The notes: generated by a model not told the origin, from the sequence alone. A DNA stretch of 7,522 nt from Candidatus Colicola coprequi (GCA_018065765.1 JAGHSR010000011.1:1-7522), one strand, 5' to 3'. Positions 1-5,530 are shown, numbered from the stretch's first letter. Numbers and translations are program-made.

Positions 1-111
1 AAAAATGAAAGACTGCTATGGACTAATTCTACTCCTGATTTTCTGCATCTTATCTTGGTTGGAATCTCCGCTCTTCATAGCTTAGCTGATAATGTGATAA
101 ATTGGAGATAA
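1..111 (+). other. possible C-terminal fragment of a plus-strand gene (weak)
   Basis: Frame 1 is open from the left edge to a TAA at 109-111, giving 36 residues that end in ...SLADNVINWR. It would converge on rpsU and could share the hairpin at 134-160, which is followed by CTTTT on this strand too. No family is recognised. An open run of this length has a fair chance of arising at random, and frame 2 of the same stretch also holds a hydrophobic 26-codon ORF (from 5), so the coding call is weak. If it is not coding, I see nothing else in bases 1-133. Confidence 0.2.
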
Positions 112-133
112 GTTTTTCATATGTTGTAATTAT

Positions 134-160
134 GAAAAAAGCCGCCATCAGGCGGCTCTT
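134..160 (-). terminator. intrinsic terminator of rpsU, possibly bidirectional
   Basis: Read on the minus strand, a perfect 7-bp stem AGCCGCC/GGCGGCT with a TGAT loop is followed directly by a run of T (TTTTT then C). It starts about 13 nt past the rpsU stop codon. Read on the plus strand, the same stem is followed by CTTTTA, so it could also stop a convergent plus-strand transcript, though less efficiently. Confidence 0.93.
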
Positions 161-170
161 TTATGGGAGA

Positions 171-365
171 TTACATATCGTCGTGCGCATGCATTTGTTG
201 AACGTAAATGGCATGTTGCATCTTGATTCGTTTCAGTTCGCTGGGTTTGTCAAATTGTTGACGACGGCGTAACTCTTTGATGACACCTGTTTTGTCGAAT
301 TTGCGTTTGAATTTCTTAATCGCGCGCTCGATGTTCTCACCTTCTTTTACCGGTACTACGATCAT
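171..365 (-). CDS. rpsU: 30S ribosomal protein bS21
   Basis: A small basic protein of the 30S platform, next to the 3' end of 16S rRNA. The 64 residues begin MIVVPVKEGENIERAIKKFK and contain the family core FKRKFDKTGVIKELRRRQQF followed by DKP; length and sequence are typical of Bacteroidota bS21. A longer reading from a GTG at 374 would add MYA, but that GTG lies inside the Shine-Dalgarno sequence, and the ATG at 365 sits at ideal spacing (8 nt after GGAGG) and matches the family N-terminus, so I chose 365. The C-terminal tail (QQMHAHDDM) is family-variable. It lies 100 nt downstream of tRNA-Leu with no promoter seen between them, so co-transcription is likely. Its SD is exceptional for this window (see 372-381). 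The family's role in hiding the anti-SD in this phylum is established knowledge; autoregulation here is inferred. Confidence 0.96.
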   Translation of the reverse strand: MIVVPVKEGENIERAIKKFKRKFDKTGVIKELRRRQQFDKPSELKRIKMQHAIYVQQMHAHDDM

Positions 366-371
366 TGCATA

Positions 372-381
372 CACCTCCTTT
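372..381 (-). promoter_or_regulatory. extended Shine-Dalgarno sequence of rpsU
   Basis: The minus strand reads AAAGGAGGTG, a 10-nt perfect complement to the usual Bacteroidota 16S rRNA 3' end (CACCUCCUUU). It is 8 nt (from GGAGG) ahead of the ATG at 365. Other starts in the window lack such a site: PASTA, rluD, the EEP gene, the zinc-ribbon gene and the lipoprotein have none; porX has GGAG within rluD coding sequence and nif3 has AAGGA. The site decides the rpsU start and is probably regulatory. Confidence 0.9.
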
Positions 382-394
382 TTGGTTACTCTGC

Positions 395-409
395 GTCCGA
401 TGTGCGGAC
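395..409 (-). promoter_or_regulatory. small hairpin in the tRNA-rpsU spacer
   Basis: A perfect 5-bp inverted repeat GTCCG/CGGAC with a 5-nt loop lies about 13 nt upstream of the rpsU SD. It could shape the rpsU leader or the 3' trailer of the tRNA precursor. The stem is short and there is no T-run, so it is not a terminator. Function is unknown. Confidence 0.4.
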
Positions 410-465
410 TTGCGAGTGATAGCGGATGTTTAAGTCTCCCGCTTGACCTTTAAATGAATACTTAG

Positions 466-547
466 TACCCAGAGCCGGGGTCGAACCGGCACGGATTGCT
501 CCACTGGTGTTTGAGACCAGCGCGTCTACCGATTCCGCCATCTGGGC
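466..547 (-). tRNA. tRNA-Leu (anticodon CAA, reads UUG)
   Basis: An 82-nt class II tRNA. The acceptor stem pairs GCCCAGA (547-541) with TCTGGGT (473-467), with a G1-U72 wobble; the discriminator is A73 (base 466), as expected for leucine. The anticodon arm is CTGGT/ACCAG with loop CTCAAAC, so the anticodon is CAA. A long variable arm (GGA...TCC) and a T arm GCCGG-TTCGACC-CCGGC complete it. The 3' CCA is not encoded (CTA follows), so it must be added after transcription. It sits in a leader about 170 nt after a predicted promoter and 100 nt before rpsU. Confidence 0.96.
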
Positions 548-613
548 TTCGTTGAAAATGGTTCGTCTAAATGAATTTACCTTGCAAATTAGGCGACTCG
601 CATTTTCTCCTCT

Positions 614-639
614 CCCAATCACAACGAGTTGCGATTGGG
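614..639 (-). promoter_or_regulatory. 11-bp stem-loop in the leader before tRNA-Leu
   Basis: An inverted repeat with arms 614-624 and 629-639 and a 4-nt loop. In RNA from the minus strand all 11 positions pair, one as a G-U wobble; in plus-strand RNA that position is an A-C mismatch, which favours a role in the leftward transcript. On the minus strand no T-run follows, so it is not a terminator there. Read on the plus strand it is followed by TTGCTTTTCTTTTC, resembling a terminator, but no plus-strand gene precedes it. It may affect transcript processing upstream of the tRNA. The rest of 548-774 holds the promoter at 717-748 and no gene that I can support; no terminator hairpin follows the EEP stop at 775, so read-through from the porX operon is possible. 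Confidence 0.5.
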
Positions 640-716
640 TTGCTTTTCTTTTCTGAATCACAATTTTGTTGTGGTTCGTGGTAATGTTTCTAAGAGCATT
701 TGTGCGAAAAAGCGTG

Positions 717-748
717 CAAAGGTACTGCTATTTTCTCATATACACAAG
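717..748 (-). promoter_or_regulatory. promoter for tRNA-Leu and rpsU
   Basis: On the minus strand the -7 box TACCTTTG (724-717) is a perfect match to TAnnTTTG. A -33-like CTTG (748-745, three of four bases of TTTG) lies exactly 20 bp upstream. Transcription would begin near 710, giving a leader of about 160 nt before the tRNA 5' end. Sequence evidence only. Confidence 0.7.
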
Positions 749-774
749 AGTTTGCCTAATTTTTTTTGTTTTTT

Positions 775-1695
775 CTATTGATTGTTCGTTTTTTTGATGC
801 CGATGACGCTTCGCATGGGATAGTGATCCGAGTAATTGACTCGGTCTATGTCGGTCGATAGGGGAGTAATGCTGCGCGAGCAAAGGATGTAGTCGATGCG
901 TATTCCCAAGTGATGTTTGACAAACGTGAAACCCAGTTTTCCGAGTGATGTTTGCAAGAAACAATCGCGCAGTCCCCAGCGTAGATGTTGGTATGCGTAG
1001 GACAGCGGGATACTGTTGAGATCTCCCACCACCAGCACCGGATAGGGTGATGCGTTCACTTCATCTTTTACCTTGCGTGCCTGTTGATTGCGTATTTGGC
1101 GCGCTGAGGATAGTTTATTCATCAGGTCATCTATGTCATGCTCCAGATCTTCGCCAGTCAGACGATTGCTCTCCAGATGGTTGACAAACAATCGTAGTGT
1201 GTCACTTGCTACGACGACATCGCAGCGGCTACTGATGTTGGCGCGCGAGTCGTAACGGATAGTCTGTTTGTTAATCAGCGGATACTTGGAGAAAACAGCG
1301 TTGCCATATTGTCGGCGCGAGTTGTACACGCTGAAATCAAAATAGGTGTACGGATATTGTTTGAGTGCGCGCTTTAGTTCGTTGAGCGTAAGGTAGTGAT
1401 GGTCTTTGTGCACTTCCACTTCCTGCAGGCAGACTATGTCGGCATCGGTTTGTTGGATATATTGAATCACTCGATTCTGTTTGGGTTTGGCATACTTGCC
1501 CATCTGATGTGTGTTGTAGGTGAGCACACTGATTTTGGTGAGTGACGGTGTATCAGAGTCGATGTTGTATGTGCGGTGCGATATGCACGATAGAGCGCAC
1601 CAAAGGGCTACTACAACCACCAAGCACACTACGATTCCCCTTACTAACCGACGAAATGGGGATGGCCGTTTATTGGCGTTTACATTGTTTTTCAT
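775..1695 (-). CDS. membrane-anchored endonuclease/exonuclease/phosphatase (EEP) family protein
   Basis: A DNase I-like, Mg-dependent phosphodiester hydrolase fold of 306 residues; substrate unknown (family members act on DNA, RNA, sphingomyelin or inositol phosphates). Residues 19-38 form one hydrophobic segment after a basic N-terminus, so the enzyme domain (from ~54) probably faces the periplasm; ALSC at 34-37 could alternatively be a lipobox. The full catalytic set is visible: N61 in LTYNTH, E92 in LQEV, N132 in YGNAVFS, H173 in VNHLES, D225 and N227 in GDLN, D268 in RIDYIL, and D290-H291 in SDH, so it should be active. Its ATG overlaps the porX stop as ATGA, with no SD, which suggests translation coupled to porX. 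It is the last gene of the operon. Many Bacteroidota EEP proteins carry several N-terminal membrane segments; this one has a single segment. Confidence 0.88.
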   Translation of the reverse strand: MKNNVNANKRPSPFRRLVRGIVVCLVVVVALWCALSCISHRTYNIDSDTPSLTKISVLTYNTHQMGKYAKPKQNRVIQYIQQTDADIVCLQEVEVHKDHHYLTLNELKRALKQYPYTYFDFSVYNSRRQYGNAVFSKYPLINKQTIRYDSRANISSRCDVVVASDTLRLFVNHLESNRLTGEDLEHDIDDLMNKLSSARQIRNQQARKVKDEVNASPYPVLVVGDLNSIPLSYAYQHLRWGLRDCFLQTSLGKLGFTFVKHHLGIRIDYILCSRSITPLSTDIDRVNYSDHYPMRSVIGIKKTNNQ

Positions 1696-3230
1696 TTTGG
1701 GTCAAGCGTAATCAGGGGAATCAGCATTTCGTCCATCGATATGCCTCCATGCTGGAATGTGTCGCGATAGAACTGTGCGTAGTAGTTGAAATTGTTGGGG
1801 TATGCAAAGAAGTCTTCCCCCGTGCAGAAAACATAGCTGCTTGACACATTCGGGCAAGGCAATCCTATTTTCTCGGGATGTGCGATGGTTAGGCAGTTCT
1901 TGGACTGACATGCGAGAGACTTGCCTACCTTGTAGCGAAGGTTGGTATTGGTATTTTTGTCCCCCACTATTTGCACTGTATTGTTAACGCGGATGGTTCC
2001 GTGGTCGGTGGTTAGAACAACGCGGTAGCCTAATTCGGCTATGCGATGCAATAGGGCGTACGCCGGTGAATGGCGGAACCAACTCAACGTCAGACTGCGG
2101 TAGGCTGCTTCCGAGTTGCACAACTCATGCATCATCTTGCTATCCGTTCTGGAATGTGATAGCATGTCGATGAAATTGATGACTATCACATTGAGGGGTG
2201 AATGCAATCCGCGGAGTTGGTGGGTGATGCGCTCACAAAAGTCGCTCTCGTTAATCTTGAAATACGAAAAGTCGTAGCGCTTGCGAAAACGATCCAGTTG
2301 TGACTGAATCAGGTCTTTTTCGTTCAGGTTTTTGCCCTCCTCTTCCTCTTCATCTACCCACAAATCCGGATACATTTTTTGTATATCTATTGGCATCAGT
2401 CCCGAAAAAATCGAGTTGCGCGCATATTGTGTAGCTGTGGGCAGGATGGATGTATATAAGGTCTCATCGGTGATGGTGAATAGTTCCGAGATTAGGGGTT
2501 GGATGGTCTTCCACTGGTCGTATCGGAAATTGTCGATCACGATGAAGAATAGTTTTTGTCCCTTGTCCAGCAAAGGGAAGAGTATCCGTTTGAACACGTC
2601 CGGTGAGAGTAGCGGGCGTGTTGCTCCGGGGGTAAACCAATTCTCGTAGTTATGCGTGATGAATTTGGCGAAAGCGCTATTTGCCTGTTGCTTCTGTTGC
2701 AAAAGCATCTCGTGCATCGTTTTATCTACGTTGGTCAGTTGCAGTTCCCAGCGCGTCAGGGTGCGATGAATAGCCATAAATTCCTCCAGTGTGGAGGCTG
2801 TGTCTATCATATAGCTGATGTCAGAGAACTCCTCCCGATAGGTTTTACTGGTTTCTGCTGCTACAATCTCGCGGCTATGGATATGCTTTTTGAGGCACAG
2901 AAGTATTTGGCTTGGATTGACCGGTTTGATGAGGTAGTCGGCAATCTTCTGACCAATAGCCTGTTCCATGATGCGTTCCTCTTCGCTTTTTGTAACCATC
3001 ACAACGGGCATATCCGGACGGATGGCTTTCAGTTCTTGTAGGGTCTCTATGCCGCTGAGTCCGGGCATTTGCTCGTCTAAGAAAACGATGTCAAACGCCT
3101 GCTGTTTGCACATGTCTATTGCATCTTGACCACTGCAAACAGGTGTCACTTGGTAGCCTCGTTCGGATAGATAGATGATGTATGGTTTGAGTAGGTCTAT
3201 TTCGTCGTCAGACCAAAGTATTTGGCTCAT
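1692..3230 (-). CDS. porX: PorX: response regulator with PglZ (alkaline-phosphatase-fold) output domain
   Basis: A 512-residue cytoplasmic regulator. Residues 1-118 form a receiver domain: acidic pocket D8-D9, phosphoacceptor D52 in FLDEQMPG, T80 and K102 in IKP. A helical linker (~120-195) leads to a PglZ domain with the metal-site residues of the alkaline phosphatase superfamily: D233 (VIDNFRYD), a threonine nucleophile in PTATQYARN (T265 or T267), D355 and H359 (FIDMLSH), D409-H410 (TTDHGT) and H494. There is no DNA-binding domain. In Porphyromonas, PorX works with the kinase PorY and sigma factor SigP to control type IX secretion, and PorX proteins hydrolyse oligonucleotide-type phosphodiesters; both are family knowledge. 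The start overlaps the end of rluD by 23 nt and the stop overlaps the EEP start. No kinase gene is in the window, and orthologues occur in species without type IX secretion, so that system cannot be assumed here. Confidence 0.93.
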   Translation of the reverse strand: MSQILWSDDEIDLLKPYIIYLSERGYQVTPVCSGQDAIDMCKQQAFDIVFLDEQMPGLSGIETLQELKAIRPDMPVVMVTKSEEERIMEQAIGQKIADYLIKPVNPSQILLCLKKHIHSREIVAAETSKTYREEFSDISYMIDTASTLEEFMAIHRTLTRWELQLTNVDKTMHEMLLQQKQQANSAFAKFITHNYENWFTPGATRPLLSPDVFKRILFPLLDKGQKLFFIVIDNFRYDQWKTIQPLISELFTITDETLYTSILPTATQYARNSIFSGLMPIDIQKMYPDLWVDEEEEEGKNLNEKDLIQSQLDRFRKRYDFSYFKINESDFCERITHQLRGLHSPLNVIVINFIDMLSHSRTDSKMMHELCNSEAAYRSLTLSWFRHSPAYALLHRIAELGYRVVLTTDHGTIRVNNTVQIVGDKNTNTNLRYKVGKSLACQSKNCLTIAHPEKIGLPCPNVSSSYVFCTGEDFFAYPNNFNYYAQFYRDTFQHGGISMDEMLIPLITLDPK

Positions 3231-4269
3231 AATTTCTCCATTTATTGATTAGGTTTGTCATATCTTCAGGCCATTCGCTGTCAAAAAACATATCTTCGCC
3301 TGTACGCGGGTGCTTAAACCCGAGTGTTTTGGCGTGTAGCACTTGACGGGGGCACAGAGCAAAGCAGTTCTGTATGTACTGACGGTATTTCTGCGTAGGC
3401 AGCCCCTTCAAGATGTCCATTCCGCCATATTTCTCATCGGCGAATAGGGGGTGCCCGATATGTTTCATGTGGACGCGAATTTGGTGGGTGCGTCCTGTTT
3501 CGAGTTGGCACTCCACGAGTGTAACATAGCGAAATCGCTCCAGTACTCGCCAGTGTGTAACAGCCTCTTTGGCGGCAGGGTTCTCCTCCGGGTCCCACAC
3601 ACGGTAGATGGTTCTGTCGCGGTTGTCGCGTGCTAATGCCCCCTCAATGGTGCCGCTATCCTCTTTGACCGTGCCCCACACGAGGGCGTTGTAGGTTCGT
3701 TGGGTGGTATGGTTGAAAAATTGCAGTGCCAAATGGCTTTTGGCTTCGGGTGTTTTGGCTACCAGCAGCAGTCCGCTTGTGTCCTTGTCGATGCGATGAA
3801 CCAGCCCTATGTCGGGGTTGTTGATGTCGAGCACTTGCGAGGGAGCGCCATCTTGTCGGTTGGGACTCTCATGGTGCTCAAAGTGGTAGGCTAAGGCGTT
3901 GAGCAGCGTGTGCTCATAGTTGCCATGTCCCGGATGAACGACCATGCCGGCTTCTTTGTTGACCACCAACAAGTCATCGTCTTCATAGACGATGTTGAGG
4001 GGGATGTTTTCGGGCAGGATCGTGTAGTCGTGCGGCTCGTGGTCCAGCAGTACCTGAATGAGCTGCAAGGGCTTGACCTTGTAGTTGCAACTCACAGGTT
4101 TGCCGTCAACCCAAATGTTGCCGGCATCGGCAGCTGTCTGAATACGGTTGCGCGAAGTGTCGGGTATATGTTCTGCCAAATACTTGTCGATACGAATGGG
4201 CGTTTGACCTTTATCAACGGTACAACGCCAGCGCTCAAACAGCAGGTCTTCACTCTCGAGATTGTCCAT
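3208..4269 (-). CDS. rluD: RluA-family 23S rRNA pseudouridine synthase, RluD-like
   Basis: Converts uridine to pseudouridine in RNA; RluD proper modifies helix 69 of 23S rRNA (E. coli 1911, 1915, 1917). The 353 residues show an S4 RNA-binding domain (~24-76, IRIDKYLAEH...IWVDGKPV) and a catalytic domain with VNKEAGMVVHP (103-112), the signature HRIDKDTSG (158-166) with catalytic D161, GRTHQIRVHM (259-268) and a C-terminal LHAKTLGFKHP. All key residues are intact and the length is normal. S4 domain plus RluA core favours RluD over RluC, but RluA paralogues in this phylum make the exact target uncertain. It starts 24 nt after the PASTA gene without an SD, and its last codons overlap the porX start, so it belongs to the same operon. 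Confidence 0.9.
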   Translation of the reverse strand: MDNLESEDLLFERWRCTVDKGQTPIRIDKYLAEHIPDTSRNRIQTAADAGNIWVDGKPVSCNYKVKPLQLIQVLLDHEPHDYTILPENIPLNIVYEDDDLLVVNKEAGMVVHPGHGNYEHTLLNALAYHFEHHESPNRQDGAPSQVLDINNPDIGLVHRIDKDTSGLLLVAKTPEAKSHLALQFFNHTTQRTYNALVWGTVKEDSGTIEGALARDNRDRTIYRVWDPEENPAAKEAVTHWRVLERFRYVTLVECQLETGRTHQIRVHMKHIGHPLFADEKYGGMDILKGLPTQKYRQYIQNCFALCPRQVLHAKTLGFKHPRTGEDMFFDSEWPEDMTNLINKWRNYEPNTLV

Positions 4270-4293
4270 ATCTGTTGCAGAAAGATTGGAGGG

Positions 4294-5139
4294 TTAGAAG
4301 AATGAGTCTTCGTTTTTTTCGTTGTCAGCAGTCACCACTTTTTCTTGATCGGTGCTGAGGCTCACATTGACTGCGCTACCCTCCAGTATCATGCTTCCTG
4401 CCTCCGGGGTCTGCTGATAAACCATGTATTGTGCTTCGTTTTCTTCGGTTGGCTCGATATCGTAGTCGTAGGCTCCTAAAATAAGCAGGCTATTGAGCAG
4501 ACAGGTGCGCACGTCTTGCAAGGACTGTCCGCGCAAATCCGGTACCATCATCATCTCGGTGCCGAGACCACGTCCGACCACCAGCGCGATGGCAGTGCCT
4601 TCGGCTAAACGTTGACCGGGTTGGATACTCATGGTGTCTATTTTTAAATCCAACACCAAATCTCTGTACTCGGATGGCTCATACATCACGGTGTCCACTG
4701 CTAAACCCAACTGACGGATGGAACTCTCGACTTGGCGATAACTCATGTCACGCAGTTCGGGCATAACGACTTGCTTACGCGTGCGCGCGTTCACGATTAC
4801 ATATAAGGTGCGATTGTGTTTAGCATGACTCAGTGAGGGTGGGTTCTGCTCCACGATAGTGCCCAAAGCTACCTTGCGCGAATAGGTGGAGTCAATGACT
4901 TCCAACCTAAGACCGGCATCTTCTACCAGTATTTGTGCTTCGGGAATAGTCAGTCCTATCAGCTCCGGAACATCCACTTCGATACCGTGTTCCGTGTAGC
5001 GTTTGAGCCACAGTACAACGGCAGCCAATATAATCACACAGATGATACCTGCTAAAAGCAGGTTCTTGACGATGAAAGCACTCGTTTGGGTGCGCCACCA
5101 GGTCAAAAAACGAGATTTTTTATCACTTTTACTCATCAT
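4294..5139 (-). CDS. membrane-anchored protein with three PASTA domains, no kinase
   Basis: A 281-residue protein with a short basic N-terminus, one membrane helix (~22-45) and three periplasmic PASTA repeats at about 54-118, 122-189 and 195-262, then a polar, acidic tail. Each repeat begins with VPEL/MPEL/VPDL-type motifs; the first two show clear QNPP and QPGQ turns and the third QQTPEAG. PASTA domains in other phyla bind peptidoglycan or muropeptides on penicillin-binding proteins and Ser/Thr kinases; here there is no kinase or transpeptidase domain, so it may act as a wall-binding or scaffold protein (inference). First gene of the operon with rluD, porX and the EEP gene. ATG codons at 5139 and 5136 are both possible starts; with transcription predicted near 5149, the leader would be only about 10 nt and has no SD. 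Confidence 0.88.
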   Translation of the reverse strand: MMSKSDKKSRFLTWWRTQTSAFIVKNLLLAGIICVIILAAVVLWLKRYTEHGIEVDVPELIGLTIPEAQILVEDAGLRLEVIDSTYSRKVALGTIVEQNPPSLSHAKHNRTLYVIVNARTRKQVVMPELRDMSYRQVESSIRQLGLAVDTVMYEPSEYRDLVLDLKIDTMSIQPGQRLAEGTAIALVVGRGLGTEMMMVPDLRGQSLQDVRTCLLNSLLILGAYDYDIEPTEENEAQYMVYQQTPEAGSMILEGSAVNVSLSTDQEKVVTADNEKNEDSFF

Positions 5140-5155
5140 ATCAAAAAATTTTCTG

Positions 5156-5187
5156 CAAAATTACACTTTTTTTTGCACATATCCAAA
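5156..5187 (-). promoter_or_regulatory. promoter of the PASTA-rluD-porX-EEP operon
   Basis: On the minus strand TTTG (5187-5184), a 20-bp spacer and TAATTTTG (5163-5156) match the Bacteroidota consensus at all defined positions. The predicted start near 5149 leaves a leader of about 10 nt. The box interleaves with the divergent promoter at 5172-5203: its -33 element lies inside the other promoter's spacer. Confidence 0.8.
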
Positions 5188-5203
5188 AAACATAGTAATT
5201 TTG
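5172..5203 (+). promoter_or_regulatory. promoter of the small acidic lipoprotein gene
   Basis: TTTG (5172-5175), a 20-bp spacer and TAATTTTG (5196-5203) match the Bacteroidota consensus fully, with the same core sequence and spacing as the divergent operon promoter. Transcription would start near 5210, giving a leader of about 60 nt. Confidence 0.8.
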
Positions 5204-5208
5204 CAGCG

Positions 5209-5232
5209 TTTTTCAGATACAAAGCTGAAAAA
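5209..5232 (+). promoter_or_regulatory. 5' stem-loop in the lipoprotein leader
   Basis: A perfect 8-bp inverted repeat, TTTTTCAG (5209-5216) and CTGAAAAA (5225-5232), with an 8-nt loop. It falls almost exactly at the predicted 5' end of the transcript, where such structures often protect mRNA from decay. The stem is A/U-rich, so stability is moderate. Confidence 0.5.
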
Positions 5233-5248
5233 AAATGTTATTTATCGT

Positions 5249-5266
5249 TTTAAAACTAGTTTTAAA
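5249..5266 (+). repeat. 18-bp perfect palindrome before the lipoprotein start
   Basis: TTTAAAACTAGTTTTAAA is identical to its own reverse complement, centred on CTAG. It ends 3 nt before the ATG at 5270 and lies downstream of the predicted transcription start. It could be a dimeric repressor site or fold in the mRNA over the ribosome landing area. AT-rich palindromes also occur by chance. Confidence 0.55.
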
Positions 5267-5269
5267 GTC

Positions 5270-5476
5270 ATGAAGAAAATCATGTTCGTAGCAGCTATTG
5301 CTCTTTGCGCAATGAGTTGCGGTGGTAACAAAGCTGAAAAAGCATGCGACAAACAATGCTGCCAAGAGGCTGAAGCTGTTGTTGCTGAAGAAGTTGTTGC
5401 TGAAGAAGTTGTTGACAGCGCTGCAGTTGTTGTAGAAGAAGTTGTCGAGGCTGCTGAAGCAGTTGTTGAAGAGTAA
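5270..5476 (+). CDS. small, very acidic repeat-containing lipoprotein (unrecognised)
   Basis: A 68-residue protein. The N-terminus MKKIMFVAAIALCAMSC has a lysine pair, a hydrophobic core and a lipobox AMSC with lipidated C17, so it should be exported and membrane-attached. The mature part (52 residues) starts GGNKAEKACDKQCC, with three further cysteines (C26, C30, C31), then changes to a low-complexity A/V/E tail; VVAEE is tandemly repeated (15-bp units 5378-5392 and 5393-5407, partial third copy). Start at 5270 is chosen because it gives the signal peptide and lies after the promoter; in-frame starts further upstream (to 5003) would run antisense through the PASTA gene. No SD. It stands alone between a promoter and a terminator, so it is a monocistronic gene. 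I do not recognise the family; lipid anchoring is supported, function is not. Confidence 0.85.
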   Translation: MKKIMFVAAIALCAMSCGGNKAEKACDKQCCQEAEAVVAEEVVAEEVVDSAAVVVEEVVEAAEAVVEE

Positions 5477-5501
5477 TTCTTACTTCTTGAATCAACCAAA
5501 C

Positions 5502-5530
5502 AAAGAGACTACCCACGGGTAGTCTCTTTT
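5502..5530. terminator. bidirectional terminator between convergent genes
   Basis: A 12-bp perfect stem (5502-5513 with 5518-5529), core AGAGACTACC/GGTAGTCTCT and a 4-nt CACG loop. On the plus strand it ends in CTCTTTTG, on the minus strand in CTCTTTG then TTTGG. It begins 25 nt after the lipoprotein stop and lies 24 nt beyond the end of the zinc-ribbon gene, so it can end both transcripts. Confidence 0.92.

Noticed and set aside
366..374. GTG at 374 as start of rpsU, adding MYA
   Set aside because: The GTG is part of the Shine-Dalgarno sequence, and the ATG at 365 matches the family N-terminus at ideal spacing.
585..591. TAATTTG just upstream of the tRNA as a second -7 box
   Set aside because: The spacer inside the box is one base short and no TTTG lies at the right distance; the 717-748 promoter is much better.
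588..606. Four-codon ORF (MRVA) after an AGAGGAG purine run on the minus strand, as a leader peptide
   Set aside because: It is too short to assess, with no regulatory codons and no following coding gene that it could attenuate.
386..661. 91-codon minus-strand ORF
   Set aside because: It runs through the whole tRNA-Leu gene and its leader hairpin and resembles no protein family.
1692..3230. PorX as proof of a type IX secretion system
   Set aside because: PorX homologues occur in Bacteroidota lacking that system, and no por/spr secretion genes or PorY/SigP are in the window.
5003..5269. Long N-terminal extension of the plus-strand lipoprotein ORF
   Set aside because: It would be antisense to the PASTA gene and would bury the signal peptide and both promoters inside the coding region.
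5219..5341. 14-nt direct repeat ACAAAGCTGAAAAA at 5219-5232 and 5328-5341
   Set aside because: It is A-rich and short; one copy is in the leader hairpin and one in codons for the mature lipoprotein. It is most likely chance.
5242..5516. Ser/Thr-rich and Gln/Leu-rich minus-strand ORFs
   Set aside because: They are low-complexity mirror images of the repetitive lipoprotein coding sequence.
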